Shown here: piece after piece, positions 43,301-55,700 of the stretch
How the letters are laid out: each line of letters starts with the position of its first letter
Position numbering within the stretch: the stretch's first letter is position 1
From: Prosapia bicincta
Taxonomy: Eukaryota > Arthropoda > Insecta > Hemiptera > Cercopidae
Direction of reading: 5' to 3'
Assembly: GCA_036971475.1 (NCBI GenBank)
Contig: JBAIZL010000001.1
Location: 286,712,425 to 286,776,424, forward strand
Length of the DNA: 64,000 nt
The notes under the pieces: generated by a model
The model's input: the letters and a program-made list of their open reading frames with translations, nothing else
Databases searched by the model: none
What the model was told of the DNA's origin: nothing
Program-made: the position numbers and the translations under genes

Positions 43301-46300
43301 TTTACATTTTCATAGCATCTCAATGAGTAACAATATTTGAGTCTCCACTCTGCAATTTTTAGTTTAGGCTGTTCAGCGAGTCAAAGAATTCTTACAAATA
43401 TGGCAACATTACTCGAGCACTTGGTTTTTTGAAGTCTAATGCTAGCTCATTTTGGCTCTGATATTCCAAGAAGGTGACTATTTCATCTTGGAAATCAAAT
43501 AATCTTGCCAACATGTTTCCTTTGGAGAGCTGGGAAAACTCTGTATGAAAAAGCAGTGTTGTGTGATCATTTCCTAAATCTTCACAAACAAAACAGTTTT
43601 AAACAGTCGAGTATTGAATTTTCCAAAAATTATTGATAATTAAAAATATCTATAATATAAATTTAGTTTTAAAAATAATTTACATACATTTTAACCTTTT
43701 AAAACATTTACATCCTGAACATCTTACGTCAAATGAGGTAAATTGGAAAAGAAATCTTTTTTTGAATGTTTTTAGGTTTTCCTTAACTTTCACACTGCAT
43801 CGAATGGCTGAAATGCCAAGAACTAACAATCATGCAACTAATTATTCATTTCGCATTTGTATAAAAATATAATAAATCAAAATAGTTTTTTAAAAATTAC
43901 TTATAATTCTATTAATTAATTTTAAAATTTTATATTCTCACTATCACAACTGCTCCAATACGACACATGAACAAAATCCACAACTAATAAAGATTAGACT
44001 GAGAACTCAACCTTAATTGCCAGCTGATAAGTTGGTTCTAAGAACAAGGGCGGTAAAAAAAATCCTACTTTATTTAACCTGTCATTCCATGATCTTATTA
44101 GGAGGGCTATCAAAATCTTTTACTCTGGTAACAGTTTCGAGAGTCAAAAACGTTTCCTAAAGTTGTCAGAAAGTGTTGTATGTGCCTTGTCTGAAGCATG
44201 GAAACCATCAAGGGTCAAGTTAGGCTAAACATTCAACAAAAAATGAGATGTAGTGAAAGATGTGATATTAATACATTAAATTGTAGAGATTTGTACAGTA
44301 ATAGTTTTATAGTAAACTTGATTATCTGCAGTCTTTCTTAAAGTTTATTTATTCAAGTGTCCCAGTCATTATAATACCTAAACGCAGTATTAGTCACAAC
44401 TCTAAAAAATCTATTCCCGTCTCTTTTTTCCTTTTACAATTTCATTTTCTTGCTCATGCCAGTTTTCCCAACTTTGTGATACTATTGCTTGTTTTGTGTA
44501 TCATTATTTTATTTTACAATGATCAATAAAAGGAAGAAGAACAATTTAATTCACGAGTCTGTTGAAGTCATTTTAAAACAAATAGATAATTCAATTTACA
44601 TCCACATCAGACAAATCCTCGTTGATGATTTAAAAAATTATGAAAAAGAGTAGTTATGACGAATTAGAAGTGGCACTTTTAGAATTAGTGCTAAAAATAA
44701 GATGTTCCTTCCTTGGAAAAAACCTCAAATATTAATCATTTTACCTATATTTTCTCTTATTCAAGATTGATCTCAGCTCTAGTTAGTCAGGAGTAATTGG
44801 TTCTATTGTAATATGTTAATGTTTTAATTTGTTTATAAAATTGTATGTAGTATATAAAAATGAGCTACTTAGAAAATATCTTTTATATTTAGAACTGGAA
44901 CCGTTTCATTTTGCATCAAATTCATTTTGAATTGCTGGAAGAGATCAAGAGGAAAGAGAAGGAAATAGCTCGCACTACACCAGCATTTGTGTATAGAGAT
45001 ACTGATTTCCCTTCAATAGACTTACCGATGTCAAAAGCACGCAGAAAACTACGTGTTGATAATACAGGTAATTTATACAAATATTCTTTGAGTTTAGCTT
45101 GTGAGGCTATGTTAAAACCAATAAAAACATACACAAAACTGACAAATTAATCATTTATTTACTCATATTCGTTTCAATGACAAAGTCATCATCATCAGTG
45201 AGTGTTACTACTTCAAACAGTTGTAAGTTAGAGTTTGTAGTAGTAACACTCACTGATGATGATGACTTTGTCATTGAAACACGTATGTTTTTATTTGTTT
45301 TTACGGTTAATGTAGTATTTTCTTTGCTGTTATTTTGCATGAATTCTAATTGGCTCATTGAGACATTAAAATAAATTATTGTTGTTTTCTATTGTGATTG
45401 AGTTTTTTAGATATACTCCTACAATTCCAGTTTAAAAAAGGTATACTTCAGGTATGTGGCCCTCCTATGCAATGACAAATATTCCCCTACTAAGCAATAA
45501 CAAGCAATCATTATCTCCTTACCTTAGCCTATTTTGGAAGTATGAGGATTACATAATAGAGCTGCCTCCTAAACAAGAATTTAGAATTCCTTTCTAAAAG
45601 AAATTTTGAACCTTCTCCAGCCCATGGACAGTGTATATAGATATAAGTAAACAAAGACTTTAATTTACAGATGTTTACCATAAAATAAATACCCTGATTT
45701 TGTCAGAGTAGTGTATCTTGGGTAAAACCGCCTTACATAAATATCACCTAAACTCATAGTTTGACATGCATAAATACAAGGCATATCTGGAAAGTATAGT
45801 GTGAACCACGTAGCCCTGCATTTGGCCTTGAGAGATAGCACAAGATTTCTTGTGTACTACCACTTCTTAAAACATATTACATAATTATAAGGTTCTATAC
45901 ATCAACAGCTTCTGCATCCATTATGTCTACATATATTTCAAGATTGTTAATTCATACCAACGCTAATTTATCACCAAAATTATCTAATACCAACCGTCTC
46001 ATGCAAGTCAGTATTTGACAGTCCTTGTCATGTTTGTAGGAAATTATTTATAATGATCCTCTACCCTCCCATCTCGCTTACTGCGGTCTCTCAAGGCCAA
46101 ATGCACAGTTGCGTGGTACACACTATAAGTGTAATGAATTTTATAGGTTACAAAAATCGTTATGTAAAAAAAAATTATATGGTTATCTTATAACATGTAA
46201 TTTATAATCATGTAAGCTATTTTTTGACAGTTGTCATTCCTCTCAATGCAGGTGGTAAAGCGGGGTATCAACTTTTTAATGCCTTTCTTGTTTTAATAGT

Positions 46301-49300
46301 TTCCCGCCAACTCCTTTATCCACTTCTTCACCTCTTTCTTTACCTCCTTGTTTGTGGAAAACCTTTTTCCATGCATGTGCAGCTTCAAGGAGGTAAAGAG
46401 ATAGTAATCTGAAAGTGTTAGCAAGTCATTGTTAGAAAGTGTAAGTCAAGGGATTGCTCGGGATGGTTCAGAACATCACATTTAAATGAGGTGAGTAGTA
46501 CCAACGTGGTGTTGCCCATGGTACTGCCTGGCATTGTCATGCAACAGGCAGACTCCTTTTGTCAGCATGCCTTTTCTCTTGTTCTAAATCATCCTCCTTA
46601 ATTTTTTTAGGGTCTCGGTATCTTGCAGAGTTGATGGTATCCCCCCTTGAGGCATATATTCAATTAAAATAATGCCTTGACAGTCTCAAAACATGGAAGC
46701 CATGTTTTTCTTGGCTGAAATTGTAGTTTTGAACTTTTTAACGGTGGGTGAAAAGGTATGATGCCACTGTTGGGACTGCATTTCGGATTCATGCGTGTAG
46801 CATGCAACCCAAGTTTTATCTCCGATAATGATGGTGCAGAGAAATTTATTTTCATGGAGTTTGCAGCACCTCAAAAATTCTTGCTTGGCCTCCGCTTGGT
46901 TCAACTTGTGTTGGTCTTCAGCTGTTTTGGGACCCATCTCACATACAGTCTCTGATATCCAAGAGTTTCTGTCATGGTTTTGTTTAGTAGAGCTCTGGAG
47001 ATTTGCAGAAATATGGCAGAAAGTTTATCCACAGTCAATTTGCTGTTGTCATTGAGGTTATTTTCAATTTTTTCCACAATTTTTTCAGTTACACTTGAAG
47101 GTTGTCTGATCATCATGCACAGACATACAACAGTTTTTAAACTCGTGACACCACTTTTACACACTCGTACAATTCATAGCTTTATCACCATATGCAGTTT
47201 TCACCTCATTATAAACCTGAACCGGAGCGGTTTACCCATCCAAATGAGATAACGGATGACACCGTGTATTTCACACTTGGCGAGAGATTGGATTGACATT
47301 TTTCACAACAGTCATAGTCGATTTGACAATTCTCAACATACTGATCTCAAACAGGTCTTGTAGCAGAGGAGAGAAGTCAGGCTACACAGAAGTGTAGCCT
47401 ACATTGTGAAAATAAAATCCATGCTGCCGTGAAAGAATCAGTACACTTACTTTCCTGTTACTCCTTATATATATTTTATATTAAATTATGTTTAAATGTT
47501 CACAATGTTATAAACTATAAAATACATTTTATATTTTAAGGCCCTGAAAAGGATCATAAGGTTACATTACCTTATGATATATTCGGTTGTAAATTATAGA
47601 ATAATCTATATATTTAATTCTGTAAGCGAATCTGTCCCCATGAAATTTTTTGAGCAAGGAACAAGATATGACAGCTCAATTAGATTCATTTTAAGGTAAA
47701 TATAGAGTCTTAATGATGTTGGTTTTTAAAAAAATTTGTTTTCTGCTACTGCTGTGCAGTAGCTACAGTGCACTGCACTACATCTAGATTTAGTTGTAAT
47801 TTTATACATTACTATAAACCTTTATTGAAATATACCTACAAGGTATCCAGTCAGAATAGATTTGGTTGTAATTTTGTTAAATATTTAGACTTATTGCCGA
47901 TGCAGAAAATTACAACCAACCTAATTAAAACAAAACATTCTTAAAAAAACAATCTCAAGACTCGTTCACACTGTACATGCCATTACAGACTAACATTTAA
48001 AATGTGAAGAAAAATTAACTTTCTGTATTTTCTGCAGTAAAAAACTTGATATTCATGTACTACACATTAAAAACAGTAATTTTTAAAAAAAATTTTGAAA
48101 GGCAATGTCTTTAAGACTATATTTACCCATTTTAAAGCTTGAGGGTGGTATCTTTCAAACATGTCAAAAATTACCTTGGCCCTTGATAGATCCAATGATT
48201 TTCTGATGGATATATCACTGAAGTGGGTGTATTAATAAGTAAGCCCTATATGCAAGATGATGATTAATCAGTTAATGTGAATTTGATTGTTTACTTATTT
48301 CATTTTTAATGTTCTGTTTAATTGAAATGTATATAATAGAGGAAGGCTGCGAGTTTGTATAACATTATTGTAGATATAATTGTTAAGATAATTTACAAGA
48401 ACTTTGCATAATTTATTGTTAATGTTTGCTAATTTTAGTGTTCTATTTAAGTAAAACTGTTGAAATAAAACATAATAGAGGAAGACCTCAAGTTTGTAGA
48501 CAACTATTTAGGAATATGGTGGAAAGGAAAGTTAAGGATCATTTATAATGCAAGAGGAAAGGCTGATGAACATATCCAAACTTTTAGGCACCCTCTAAAT
48601 AATGAAAGTTATGAGAAGCTTAAGTATTATTATGTTCAGAATAGTGATGACTTAAATTCAACAACACCACCTGGAATGCCTCCACACAATTTAAAAATAA
48701 AATTGGAGCTATAGTTATGTTAATCAGAAATAGGAATATGTCTCCTGGACTGGTAAATGGAGTAAGATTAATTGTGAAAGCTATGTTGGAAAAATCATTG
48801 TACTTGGAAATAGTTACTGGCAAAAACACAGACTAGATGGTATTTCTTCTAAGAATAAAACTAAATAACAGCAGATAAAAATATGCATTTTTCATTCGTT
48901 GGGACTCGATTTCCAATAAGGCTAACCTTTTCAATAATGATTATCATAGCTCAGAAGGCTAACTTTTGGAAAAATTGGTGTCTATTTGGGAATCGCAGTA
49001 TTCAATCATGGACGATTATATGTAGCTTTTAGTAGAGCAAGAACTCATTGAGATATTAAGATTCTAATAGGAAATTGAAGCGCACAAGGGAAAATAAACA
49101 ATGATGAAAATAATTACACAAAAAACATTGCTTACCAAGAAATACTATTGTGATTCTGGCATTTATTGGTATTTGAATGATATTATTAATATAATTTTTG
49201 AACTACAGTAAACTCCCGATTATCCGTGGAATAGGGTGGCCCGGCAACGCCGGATAATGAATTCTCCGGATAATCCGCTATGAACAAAGAATACACAAAA

Positions 49301-51238
49301 CAATCGATTATTATACCATAAGTTACACAAATAATGACCCCGATTAGTGCAATTCACAAATAATCTTCAAAGGACAAAATAAATACAGAAAATGATTTAA
49401 AATGTCGATGTATTTGACGGATTATAACATGTACATTTATATGTCTAACTATTTACAATACGTTCATTAGTATATGTCAAAAGTAAGTATGTATGTACAT
49501 ATGTAATTTCCTTTACACAAAATACTTTCACCTTTTAACAAAAAAATCTGTCACTTTCGTCTGTTTTTTTGTGAGCATTGATTTAGCTTTAATGTGCGAT
49601 CTAAGTTTCTTGAGAACCATTTTGTCGCACGGTGTCAACTTGTGTCACAAAACCATAAAGATCGATAATCTATGTGACAGACATGGATAATGCATATGTC
49701 ACGTCCTAGACTATTTATAGCCGAGATTAGCTGACATTTGTTTACAATCTTATGATATACACATTAGGTTTTCGGGCATCCAAGCATTTTGTCATTGTCT
49801 CTTATATACAGTAGTCTGTTTGCCCCTTTTATTTCACTAGCCCGCGTCGGGATGCTTCCCTTTCAATGTAAAAATTAGTACTTACATATCTATTCCCTTC
49901 ATCTTAACCACTATTAAGCCTTGTATGTATTTATGTCGTAATTCACCGTTTGGAAATTTAAACACATGAATCTGATTGGAATAAAAATTGGATATTTGTA
50001 AAACAATGGCAGACCCCAGATAATCCGCAAACCGGTTAATCCGCCCACGGATAATCGGGAGTTGACTGTATTACAAAATATTTAACAGCGGATATTTCAT
50101 TGTAATAAATAAATAGAAGATTGTAATAAATAAGAAGCAGCAATTGTTGTTCGAGCTCCTAGTTATTCATGCAAAGCAAAAAAATGATTATATAAAGTAA
50201 TTTTATTGTGGTGCATTGTATTAGAATCCTTGCTGTAATATAAGTTAATGAAGTGTAATTATAATAATTATAAACTTTTATTTTTAACAGAAAATTTACT
50301 TATTTATTTTCTAAAATCAATATATTTTTTAAAATTATTTGAATCCAATTTCAACTTGAGCTACTAGTGTATACTTATACACCTTAACATAAAGTGGTAT
50401 ATTACAGTTTTCTATAGCACTTGCTTTGTGTCTAAATGGGAATACATGTTTTGTTAGCTGTATCCCACTATCACCTTGGACTATAATTTGGGCCTCATCT
50501 ACAAGGCCCAAATTAATAATAAAAAACATCTAAAATAACGATCCTCATTTAGATAAAAAAAATAAGTGCAATAGTTTAGGCAAGGCCTTATATAAGTTCA
50601 TATTTTTGTTAGGGTTTGAAATGTTTTTAATCGTCTAATGTTCATAAACCAAAGATTTTAAATTCCAACAGATAGTGAGACTCCTGTTGGATCCAACATT
50701 GAGAGTAAATATGAAGAAACGGAAATAAGTCACTTATTTGGAACCAAACAAATCCATGTTCATCGGTGTTTAAAGTGTAACCGTGAAGTCAGCAAGGAGT
50801 CCAATCTGTTAGTCTGTAACCTCATCTATCCAGAAACAGGTAAGAATAGAGTTAATAACTAAACTTGAGTGTTGGGGGGGAGTATGTAATATAGTAAATA
50901 TAAATCTATATTTTTTTCTGAACTTTAGAATCTTTATCAATATAAGTGTTTTATGAAAAATCTCAGTTTTAGTTTTATACTGTCCTATTTACAATGAGTT
51001 AAAAAAATAGTTATAGTAATACACATACACACCCACGCATTAAGTGTGTGTATATATATTAAATATGGTGATATGTTTTCTTGTAATATAGTTAATAAAT
51101 TAAAAAGATAGTTAATTTATATTTTATAGTTTTTTTAGATGATTATTTTCCTGAAGATGCTGGTACTATTTTATCGGCAAAAAGCTATGCATAAATATAT
51201 TCATTAAAAGTATTCTTGTTTTTGAAATATTTTTAATT

Positions 51239-51314
<76 letters not shown>

Positions 51315-52543
51315 GGTCCGTCGTGTTGGTACTTGTTGACGTCATACACGTTTCCTCTTGAGTCTTGTGTATAATGTTTTTGAATAGTATGTCTTCTGTA
51401 TATGTTGTTTGTAGATTCATTAAATTGTTGTGTATGTTTTTATAAATGTGGTATTTTTCTAGTGAGTTTAGTTCTATTGGGTTATTATTTATTTAAAGTA
51501 TGGTTAGGTTATTTTCGTAATTTGTTATTTCATGTTTATGTGATATTAGGTGTGCTGCAACATTTGATACTTTTGAATTTTTGTTTTTGAATGCTCTATA
51601 ATGTTCTTCAAATCTTATTTTAAATGATCTGTTGTTTTCCCTATCTAAAATGCGTTACAGTTGTTACATGTAATTTTGTAAATTCCTGATAGGTTATGTT
51701 TTTTCTGAATTTGTTTTGTGGTTTGTGTTATTAAGATATTTTATTATTATTATTACTTGTAAATAATTTTTTCTACCGCTAAGTGCAATAATTTTTACCT
51801 TATGTGATGAGGCGCCTTTCAGTCACTTGACCATTGTCGAATCACTCTTTAATTACGTGTAATTCGGCTATTTTTGTTGCTTTGTTAATGACTGTATTTT
51901 GTTTATTTCGTATGTGTAGTTTAGCGTATTTTGGTGTGATGTTAAGTGATATGCATTTTTTATTGCAATTTATTCTGTTAATACAGTTCTGGAGTTTGAT
52001 GTTTAAGTTGAGATATTTCCAGTAGAGTTCACACCTTGGTTAGTGTTAAAATCGTGATATTTCACGTTGTCCATTTTTTTCCGTTGCACTGACTTTATGA
52101 AGTTCACTCAATGAATGATTCGGCAATGGTCAAGTAACCAAAAGGTGCCTCATCACATAAGGTAAAATTATTGCACTTAGTGGTGGAAAAAATTATTTAC
52201 AAGTAATAATAATAACTTGTAATAATAAGTATGACGTCAACAAATACCAACATCACGGACCGAATATCCACACCATAACTTCAAAAAGTCAGTGCAACGG
52301 ATAAATAATGGACAACATGAAATATCACAATATATATATATATATTAAATATGGTGATATGTTTTCTTGTAATATAGTTAATAAATTAAAAATATTTCAA
52401 AAACAAGAATACTTTTAATGAATATATTTATTCAAAGCTTTTCGCCGATAAAATAGTACCAGCATCTTCACAAAATAATTATCTAATAAAATATTTTTAC
52501 ATATTGCAAAAGTATTCTTGTTTTTGAAATATTTTTAATTTAT

Positions 52544-52622
<79 letters not shown>

Positions 52623-52699
52623 TTTTTTGGACTAGGAGACTGACAGACTTACCTTGGTAAGAGTCCACACTGTAGTCTTTACCAACCAAAACTAACCTA

Positions 52700-52740
<41 letters not shown>

Positions 52741-55700
52741 CGTTTTCTTGTTTAATAATTTAAAACAACATAGGTTATTCAAATGCAAGAATATTTATTT
52801 AATGGATATAAATTAATAAATATTCTTGTATTTGAATAACCTATGTTGTTTTAAAACATATATATATTTGGCAACTTACTGGAAGTCAACTCATCCACCA
52901 CCCTTATCATAAATTACAAGAATTATTCCACCTTTGCCTTTCCCAATCTGACAATCTCCATTACCTACTCTCTCTCGAATAGGTCTGCCAGTAGAACTTG
53001 TCCCTATAACCAACTAGCATATTTGCTACCTCCTGTTATTTATCTTTGGGGATGAATCCCTTCGATGGTCTTTACTTCTATTATGTAAAGAAAAATTTTG
53101 TAGAATGCAAAAGAATATTAGGTGGTTGCTTACTCGTCATTAAATTATAACTAGTTTGAAAAATGTATACATGTTTTATTCACTTTTCTAAGGACACAGG
53201 AATTCACTATACACTTAAAATTGACACATTTTAAACGATATTTTTTTCCTTATATTATAAACTGTGTATGTTAAATGCAAAATAAATGTTTTTAAAATTA
53301 AATAATTCTCACTTCTATATCTTAACTTTTCTCTAATATTTTTTAAAATTAAGAAATTTAATTTTTGATTACTTAACTTTGTTTAATTTTTAAAAAATTT
53401 ATTCAAAATTATCTTGCTAGACATTGAAAATATCTAATTTATTTTAGTATTTGCTCCATGTTTCTCATGTTTACTTCTCATCAGCCTAGATTTTAACCTA
53501 TGAAATAAATTAAAATTAGTATAAAAAAATCTTCACATTTATGTAAACATGTCATAAACCTCAACTACTTATTTCTTACTTACTTCTTCGTACAGGCGTC
53601 CAGCTTCAGGAGTAGCTGGTAACCCGATGTCCATGGTATATGATAGATTCAATAGCCCGGTATTGTTTATTCTTTAGTATTTCCTGCCATGCGGATACTC
53701 TGGTTCATAGAATATACCTTGTAGGAATCGGTTAGTGACAATTAAGTAATATATGCTCCAAGCTCTCCTCCTCGTCACCACAAAAATGGCATTGTGGTAA
53801 ATCCGAAATGCCAAAGCAGAACAAATAAACTACTTACACCTAAAATCACAAATAATGTTTAGGGAAATATTTTAATTTATAAACCAAATCTTTTTAAGTT
53901 TGTACAAAAACTATTGTAGCTATTTATATTTAAGGTTACTTGATGTAATCATCTTGAATTTACTGATTAAACTATGATTAAAAAGTACTTAACTAAGTGA
54001 ATACATAATAGTTTACTGGCTGATGTGTTTCAAAACATTCGTTTCTTTTACGAAGCTAAGCTTCTACTCAAAGGAATAAAGGCTTAGCTTCGTAAAAGGA
54101 ACGAATATTTTGAAACACGTCAGCAAGTAATCCATTACATATTCACTTAGTTAAGTACTTTTTAATTATAGTATTTATATTGGTATCAACACTCTTCATT
54201 AATTAAAATAACTACTTGTATGAAATATTATTTCTTTAAAAAATAATTTTATGAACTCGTTTCTAGCAATTACTGAATTCTGGAAAATTTATTGTAATTC
54301 AGTAGTGCATAACATATTAACTGATGACATTATATTAATCATTTTAATGTGAAGTCATTGTTTATTATAAAACGTTATCTACAAATTTAACTTGGAAGCT
54401 TTGAAAAATTTAATAGATAATTTTGGTTATTATTTAAGAAATCAAAACAAATATTGAAATTTGTCTTGCCAAATTTTTGTACTAGTTCTTTTTTTGGATT
54501 TTTTTCTCTCGAATATGATAGACAGATTCCTCTCCCTGGGAAAATATTTTACGACCCTTGTCTGTACACCTAGAATTCCTTATATTCTTTTAAAAATTGT
54601 TTCCTTCTCGATTCTTGTCTCATGTATGTAATATATGATGGCTCTGCATCTACTTTCTATATTTAACATTATTATCGTGTGATCAAATAAGCATATTTCG
54701 TTGTACCACATTTTAAATTTAAAAACATTTTATTATTTTATAACTCATGTAATATTCTTATAAATTTTGTACAAAATTAATTGTTAAATTTTATCTTTTG
54801 AAACTGGTCATACCATTTTAAACCATTTGCACATGCTACATCTGTTTATATAATAAAGTTAGTTTTCCCAGTATTCTGCTGCAGCATGAGGTTACAGTTA
54901 TTTGCATGCATGGTACTAGCCCTGACTTTTTACGAGTTGATACCACTTTCAGTTTGTTGTTCGTTGTTTTTGTTTTGTTATGCTTGTTTGTGATGGAAAA
55001 GTTATATAGAATTCCAGTCAAGAGTGAGATTAAATCTGTTATTTGTGCAACAGATTAAACCAGAACAAAATTCAAAAGATATGTGAGGTCTGTACGTGGA
55101 ATGTGAAAACATTTTGTGGACAAGACTTTTATGAATGGCGGTTGATTTTTCACAGCCAAAGTCCTCTAAAAGTAGTGTCACTTGCACAGTATGAAGACAG
55201 CCCATTGTCATAGATCAAAACATTGCAACTTATTCTGAATTTTACATTACTGTTTTCTAAGCATCATAAAGAAACAATTTGTGTTAATTGTTTCCCCAAA
55301 TTAAAATACCACTTAGAACACCTTGTTTGAACCAATACAATGTACGTTTGATTTTTCAATGTATCACCATTTATTATTATTTTTTTCTTTGCTAATTGCA
55401 AAGAATGCTTCCAATTCATTAATTGACAGTCTAATTCAAGGGTAATTATACTCTAAAAAGAAGTTATATTGTCACCTTTGTTGTTGTAATATGACAAAAA
55501 CTAAAAAACACGTTATTTAGGCTTTTTTTGGTTTCCTCGGTCACGGTTTTACTCCTACAATATGCTTATCATACCAGGGTTAACCATTAAATGATTTGTG
55601 TTCCGAGCAACCTATCAGATCGATATTAATTGTGGTTGGAGCAGCTGAATTGTGTTCCATTAGTTTATTCCTACTTCTTACTTCTTCGTGCAGGCGTCCA

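Noticed and set aside
52546..52788. 80-codon ORF rich in Tyr-Ile repeats
   Set aside because: It is the translation of TA microsatellites.
54060..54110. Hammerhead motif in the 54-kb fold-back
   Set aside because: GAAACACGTC resembles a 3' core flank, but no CUGANGA with a pairing stem II lies at the right distance on either strand.
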